Below are positions 25,895 to 30,315 of a stretch of DNA of 30,315 nucleotides, in pieces. How positions within the stretch are numbered: position 1 is the stretch's first letter; the number at the start of each line of letters is the position of its first letter. The translations under genes were made by a program, and so were the position numbers. The notes below the pieces were generated by a model, which made no database searches, was not told the DNA's origin, and saw nothing but the letters and a program-made list of their open reading frames with translations. The DNA comes from Bacteroidota bacterium (GTDB taxonomy: Bacteria > Bacteroidota > Bacteroidia > Bacteroidales > Prolixibacteraceae): NCBI GenBank assembly GCA_030691295.1, contig JAUYEQ010000459.1, positions 1-30,315 on the forward strand. The letters run 5' to 3'.

Positions 25895-27994
25895 ATGAAA
25901 AAGCGAACAATTTATAGCATAACCATATTTTTTCTTCTTTGCGGTTCTCAAGTTCTGTTGAAGGCACAAGACACTTCAGAAAAGAAAAATATTACTCTTT
26001 CGGCTAATGATAAACTACCACCACGCCCCATATTACCTGTTCCCACTCCTGATCAAATTCAGTGGCAAAAAATGGAGACTTATGCTTTTATCCACTTTGG
26101 GTTAAACACATTTAATAATTTAGAATGGGGATACGGAGATACTCCCGCATCTACGTTCAATCCAACCGATCTGAATTGTGAACAATGGGTTTCAACCCTC
26201 AAAGCTAGTGGGATGAAAGGGGTTATCGTTACCGCAAAACATCACGATGGCTTTTGTTTATGGCCTACCAAAACAACGGAATATAGTGTGAGAAATTCAC
26301 CCTGGCGCAATGGTAAAGGCGATGTGGTAAAGGAGTTATCGGATGCGTGTAAGCGTCAGGGTTTGAAATTTGGTATTTACCTTTCTCCTTGGGATAGGAA
26401 TAGTGCATATTATGGAAAGGAAGAGTATGTAAAAATCTACCACGAACAAATAAATGAACTGATTTCGAATTACGGGCCATTATTCGAATACTGGTTCGAC
26501 GGCGCTAATGGCGGTGACGGATGGTATGGTGGGGCCAGGGAAACCCGGTCTATCAGTTCAAATTATTACCAATACGAAAAAACCCTCGATATGATAAAAG
26601 CCAAACATCCTTCGGCAATGATTTTCGGAGGAAATTTCGCTGATATTCGCTGGATCGGAAATGAAAGTGGTTATGCCGGAGAGACCAATTGGTCTCCAAT
26701 GTCCTACGGTAAATGGGAATTCCTAAGAGGGATGAAGCATGGTGATAAATGGCTTCCTGCCGAATGCGATGTATCCATACGCCCGGGATGGTTTTATCAC
26801 CCCTGGGAAGATGATCAGGTTCGTTCGGTTGGAAATCTGGTAAATCTCTATTACCAATCTGTAGGGCGAAATGCGAATTTCCTCTTGAATTTCCCTGTAG
26901 CGTTAAACGGCAAAATTCATCCTGTTGATTCAGCACGTATTATTAACTGGTATCAGGTCATGAAGAATGAATTAAAAGTAAATGTATTGAAAGGCGCCAA
27001 AGTCACAGCTTCTGATTCACGGGGAAATATTTATGCTGCCGCCAAAGTAACTGATGGCAATTGGGATACCTATTGGGCAACTTCAGATGGTATAAATCAA
27101 GGTTCGTTAACCTTTAGCCTGCGAAGGCCGACTTTGTTAAACCGATTGATGATTCAGGAATATATCACTTTAGGACAACGGGTTGCATCCTTTAATGTGG
27201 AAACAGAATCCAATGGAAAATGGTCTCCAATAGTCACAAAAGATTCTATGACAACCGTTGGTTATAAGCGTATCATTCGTTTTTCTACCGTAAACGCCGC
27301 ACGCATAAGGATTAACTTTACGGATGCCAAAGGCCCTTTATGTATAAACAATGTTGAAGCGTTTCTTGCCCCCATGTTAATGGAAGAGCCAACGATTACA
27401 AGAAACGAAAAAGATGTAGTCAGGATAGAGGCTTCGAATGGAGGAACGGAGATATACTATACACTTGACGGAAGCGATCCCACTTTCCAATCGGCTAAAT
27501 TGTATAACCAGCCATTTGTTTTCATGCAAAAGGGGGTTGTAAAGGCTGTGGCTTACGATCGCAGGCAAAATAAAAAAGGTCCCGTAGGAACTCACCGTTT
27601 TGATATTCCATCAGCATCATATAAGGTTGTGGGTATTGATGATAAAAGAACATCTGTAATGTTCGATGGGAATGGCTATTGGGCATACTATTTACCCGAA
27701 GGTAAAAACGAGCTGGTGATTGCACTTCAGAATTTGGAAACAATCAGGGGATTTATATACACTCCCAACCAAGGGCCAGGTATTCAGGGGCATATCGTAC
27801 GTTACGAATTTTATGTAGAAGATAAGCTGGTAGCATCGGGTGAATTCTCGAATATCAAACACAATAGAATAGAACAGGTAATCACTTTTTCTCCCGTAAA
27901 AGGACAAAAAATCAGATTGAAAGCGATTAGTATTCTTGAGGATGCAAAACAAATGAGTATTGGAGAGTTTTCTCTTTTGACTACAGATGAGTAA
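25895..27994 (+). CDS. GH29 alpha-L-fucosidase with discoidin-like and chitobiase-C-like domains
   Basis: Retaining exo-alpha-L-fucosidase, 699 aa, removing terminal fucose from oligosaccharides. It has a signal peptide (1-25, ending LLKAQ) and a catalytic barrel (about 40-355) with WQKMETYAFIHFGLNTF, the TAKHHDGFCLWP block and the nucleophile Asp202 in EYWFDGANGGDG. Then come an F5/8 type C (discoidin) domain (about 363-490, VTDGNWDTYWATSDG), a short Ig-like domain like the chitobiase C-terminus (about 495-575, YYTLDGSDPT) and a second discoidin-like domain (about 580-699). The catalytic part looks like the GH29-B branch, which favours branched linkages, but the acid/base is not conserved enough to place by eye. 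It starts 10 bases after the acetylesterase and ends 36 before the GH95-like gene. Confidence 0.88.
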   Translation: MKKRTIYSITIFFLLCGSQVLLKAQDTSEKKNITLSANDKLPPRPILPVPTPDQIQWQKMETYAFIHFGLNTFNNLEWGYGDTPASTFNPTDLNCEQWVSTLKASGMKGVIVTAKHHDGFCLWPTKTTEYSVRNSPWRNGKGDVVKELSDACKRQGLKFGIYLSPWDRNSAYYGKEEYVKIYHEQINELISNYGPLFEYWFDGANGGDGWYGGARETRSISSNYYQYEKTLDMIKAKHPSAMIFGGNFADIRWIGNESGYAGETNWSPMSYGKWEFLRGMKHGDKWLPAECDVSIRPGWFYHPWEDDQVRSVGNLVNLYYQSVGRNANFLLNFPVALNGKIHPVDSARIINWYQVMKNELKVNVLKGAKVTASDSRGNIYAAAKVTDGNWDTYWATSDGINQGSLTFSLRRPTLLNRLMIQEYITLGQRVASFNVETESNGKWSPIVTKDSMTTVGYKRIIRFSTVNAARIRINFTDAKGPLCINNVEAFLAPMLMEEPTITRNEKDVVRIEASNGGTEIYYTLDGSDPTFQSAKLYNQPFVFMQKGVVKAVAYDRRQNKKGPVGTHRFDIPSASYKVVGIDDKRTSVMFDGNGYWAYYLPEGKNELVIALQNLETIRGFIYTPNQGPGIQGHIVRYEFYVEDKLVASGEFSNIKHNRIEQVITFSPVKGQKIRLKAISILEDAKQMSIGEFSLLTTDE

Positions 27995-28030
27995 AGTTTC
28001 CTCTATGATTCAAGTAAGTTTAAACTTTTA

Positions 28031-29299
28031 ATGAAACGAATAATAGTTATGAAATACATTCTTCTGTTGGTCTTGACCCTGCATCTGAGTTGTGTATTTG
28101 CACAAAAAAAATACTCGCCAGAATTGCCAAAACCAAACCATAATCTGATTTTGCAAGCACCTATAAATACTTGGGATGAGGCTGTTCCGTTGGGCAACGG
28201 TTTGATGGGTGGCCTATTGTGGGGTGAAAATAATACCATTCGGTTATCCTTAGATCGGGGCGATTTGTGGGACGAACGCACCAATGGGGAACCCGATTGG
28301 TGGAAAAAATATACCTATAAAAAAGGAGCGAAATTAATCGGTCAGGGAAAATACGAAGAGGTCAATGATCAGTGGGATAAGCCTTATGGTGGTGTGACTC
28401 CAACCAAATTATCTGCCGGGCGTATGGAGATTCAATTACCGGTTTCTGAAATTGTCAAAAATTTTGAATTGAATTTGTCTTCAGCCGAAGGGATTGCCCA
28501 TTTCATTTCGAATTCGGAAATTAAAGTAATTTACTGCGCCACCGAACCAGTAGTATTACTTTCAATAAAAGGAATGATTCCGAATAGAGTCAATTTGCTT
28601 AGTAACATGGACATCTATCGCAGAAATATGCAAGTCGAAGCCAGCATTTCGAGTGGGGGCACGATGGAGAAATTAGGCTACCCGGAAGCAGTAAAAGGGA
28701 AGTTAGATAATGCGCAATGGTACATACAAGAAGCGGCCGATGGATTGAAATACTGTGTATATGTGCAGTCCAGGCAAATCCAAAACGAAACCTTGCTTGC
28801 AATAGCCATTACCACAACCAACGACACTTCTGATTTTTTGTCTTTGGCGAAACAGCGATGCGCATTGGCTTTGGGTAAAGGCTATGAGGGAGCTTTGAAA
28901 AAACACAAACAATGGTGGGAGAAATTTTGGCTGCAGTCAAGCATTAGTATTCCAGATGAAGTTGTACAAAGGCAATACAATTTGGTTCAATATTTTTATG
29001 GTGCCGCTTCCCGGGCTGATGCGCCACCCATGCCGCTTCAAGGTGTGTGGACAGCCGACAATGGTTCGTTGCCACCCTGGAAAGGCGATTACCACAATGA
29101 CCTCAATACACAAATGACCTATATGGCCTATCAGGAATCAGGTAGATTTGACCAAGGTCTTTCTTATATCAATTATTTATGGGACAGGCGCAAGGTTTTC
29201 AGGGATTTTGCCAAATATTTTTACGAAACCGACGGATTGGCCTGTCCGGGGGTGATGTCTTATGCCGGTCAGCCTTTAGGAGGATGGGGGGCAGTATAG
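28031..29299 (+). CDS. GH95-like alpha-L-fucosidase/galactosidase, N-terminal part (frame broken)
   Basis: N-terminal 422 codons of a GH95-family enzyme, an inverting alpha-L-fucosidase or alpha-L-galactosidase. A signal peptide ends CVFAQ; the Met at codon 7 (28049) gives a neater leader than the first Met. The beta-sandwich N-domain (LILQAPINTWDEAVPLGNG, MGGLLWGENNTIRLSLDRGDLWDER) is followed by the start of the helical barrel, PLQGVWTADNG and GDYHNDLNTQMTY. The frame ends early in GGWGAV-stop, inside a run of six G (29286-29291). Skipping one G restores GGWGQYSLSPTMSAW and the frame continues to the window end. So this is one gene split by a single-base frameshift: a sequencing error, a true mutation or slippage. 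In the barrel, the position of the first family catalytic-site Asn appears to be Asp (residue 357), while the second (residue 359) is Asn. Confidence 0.85.
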   Translation: MKRIIVMKYILLLVLTLHLSCVFAQKKYSPELPKPNHNLILQAPINTWDEAVPLGNGLMGGLLWGENNTIRLSLDRGDLWDERTNGEPDWWKKYTYKKGAKLIGQGKYEEVNDQWDKPYGGVTPTKLSAGRMEIQLPVSEIVKNFELNLSSAEGIAHFISNSEIKVIYCATEPVVLLSIKGMIPNRVNLLSNMDIYRRNMQVEASISSGGTMEKLGYPEAVKGKLDNAQWYIQEAADGLKYCVYVQSRQIQNETLLAIAITTTNDTSDFLSLAKQRCALALGKGYEGALKKHKQWWEKFWLQSSISIPDEVVQRQYNLVQYFYGAASRADAPPMPLQGVWTADNGSLPPWKGDYHNDLNTQMTYMAYQESGRFDQGLSYINYLWDRRKVFRDFAKYFYETDGLACPGVMSYAGQPLGGWGAV

Positions 29300-30315
29300 C
29301 TTGTCACCTACCATGAGCGCCTGGAGTGCCCACCTTTTCTATCTTCATTGGTTGTACAGCGCTGATGACATTTTTCTAAAAGAAAGAGCTTATCCATGGT
29401 GTTCGGGAGTGGGCGAATGTATGTTGGGATTGCTCAAGCCAGACGAAAAAGGAATTCTGAAATTGCCTTTATCCACTTCACCTGAAATTCATGACAATAG
29501 TTCCAAAGCATGGTTACAACCCAATAGCAATTATGATTTAATGTGCCTGAAAATGTTGTTTCTTTCTTTGGAAGAAATGGCTACCGCTTGCAACAAACCA
29601 TCGGAAGCAAAAAAATGGTCGGAGGCAGCCTCCGCTCTCGGAGATTTCCATGCCAAACCGGATGGAACATTATTATTGGATGCTATCAGCGAATTATCGG
29701 AAAGCCACAGGCATTTTTCTAATATCATCGGATTGTATCCTTTCAATTTAATTACGAAAGAGGGCAATGCCAATGACTTGAAAAGGATAGAAGCAAGTTT
29801 GAAAAATTTGGAGCAGAATGGCACCAGCCGGTGGTGTGGTTATTCTTTTTCGTGGATGAGCTGCATGCAGGCAAGGGTGGGCAATTCCGAAGAAGCAGTC
29901 AAAAATCTTGATATTTTCGTGAAAGCGTTTGTGTTACGCAACGGGTTTCACGTCAACGGAGACCAAACTAAAAGTGGTTATTCCGATTATAACTATCGTC
30001 CCTTTACATTAGAAGGAAATTTTTTGGCTTCCCAGGCGGTTCAGGAAATGTTGTTGCAAAGTTGGAGCGCGACGCCAGGGAAAATGAACACCGGCATTAT
30101 TCGTTTGTTTCCAGCTACTCCAAAAAAATGGGAAGATGTTTCGTTCAGAGATTTAAGGGCAGAGGGCGGATACAAAGTCTCGGCAACACGTAAAAATTGC
30201 AAAACAACTTGGTTCAGCATCGTGGCAGGCAAAGCCGGAACAGTAAAAATTAACGACGATTTTCAAGGGCAAACACCCAAATGGAACCTTAAGAACGTAT
30301 CCAAAAATGGAAATA
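29292..30315 (+). CDS. GH95-like enzyme, C-terminal part in shifted frame, 3' end outside window
   Basis: This is the continuation of the preceding gene after the G6 run, open to the right edge for 341 codons with no stop. It begins QYSLSPTMSAWSAHLFYLHW, carries the SPE segment LPLSTSPEIH (Glu codon at 29484, matching the GH95 general acid), and has FSNIIGLYPF and LEGNFLASQAVQEMLLQSW near the end. In the last block characterised family members have DGNF with a base Asp; here it reads EGNF (Glu codon at 30012). The C-terminal beta-domain (RLFPATPKKWEDVSFRDLRAEGGYKV) follows. An ATG at 29313 would be the first possible independent start, but a separate protein lacking the N-domain is unlikely. 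Confidence 0.82.

Overview
The window is accessory carbohydrate-degradation DNA from a Bacteroidota bacterium. The evidence is a SusC/SusD pair with its own ECF sigma factor and FecR-type anti-sigma, three proteins with C-terminal type IX secretion (T9SS) sorting domains, a SusD-type lipoprotein signal, and almost no Shine-Dalgarno sequences. T9SS plus this enzyme set suggests an environmental or plant-biomass-degrading lineage (Marinilabiliales/Prolixibacteraceae-like or Cytophagia-like), but the order cannot be fixed from this window.

Layout. (1) 1-1828: the 3' part of a GH2 exo-glycosidase that enters from the left. (2) 2028-12261: a xylan cassette on the + strand: CE15 glucuronoyl esterase, CE6-like acetylesterase, GH43 with CBM6, GH10 xylanase, GPH-type sugar symporter, second GH10 xylanase and a cytoplasmic GH43. 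The block is bracketed by two copies, in opposite orientation, of an ~80-bp three-hairpin repeat (1876-1955 and 12300-12384). A different, 190-bp multi-hairpin element lies between the CE15 and CE6-like genes. (3) 12470-14410: a GH50-like clan GH-A enzyme, convergent with an APC amino acid permease on the - strand (14432-15844). (4) 16063-22905: ECF sigma, FecR anti-sigma, STN-domain SusC and SusD, ending in a strong hairpin-plus-T-run terminator. (5) 23077 to the window end: GH16 endo-beta-glucanase, SGNH acetylesterase with an inserted jelly-roll domain, GH29 alpha-L-fucosidase and a GH95-like enzyme whose frame is broken in a G6 run.

How it works together. In the xylan cassette, CE15 would cut lignin-glucuronoyl esters. 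The three T9SS cargo proteins (acetylesterase, GH43-CBM6, GH10) would act outside or on the cell surface. The second GH10 would trim oligomers in the periplasm, the GPH symporter would import short xylo-oligosaccharides, and the signal-less GH43 would finish them in the cytoplasm. No SusC/D pair for this cassette is visible; it may lie to the left. The second locus looks like a glycan-sensing utilisation system: the STN domain of SusC would signal through FecR to the ECF sigma. Its enzymes point to an O-acetylated, fucose- (or L-galactose-) decorated beta-glucan or hemicellulose.

No tRNA, rRNA, CRISPR array, transposase, integrase or replication origin was seen.
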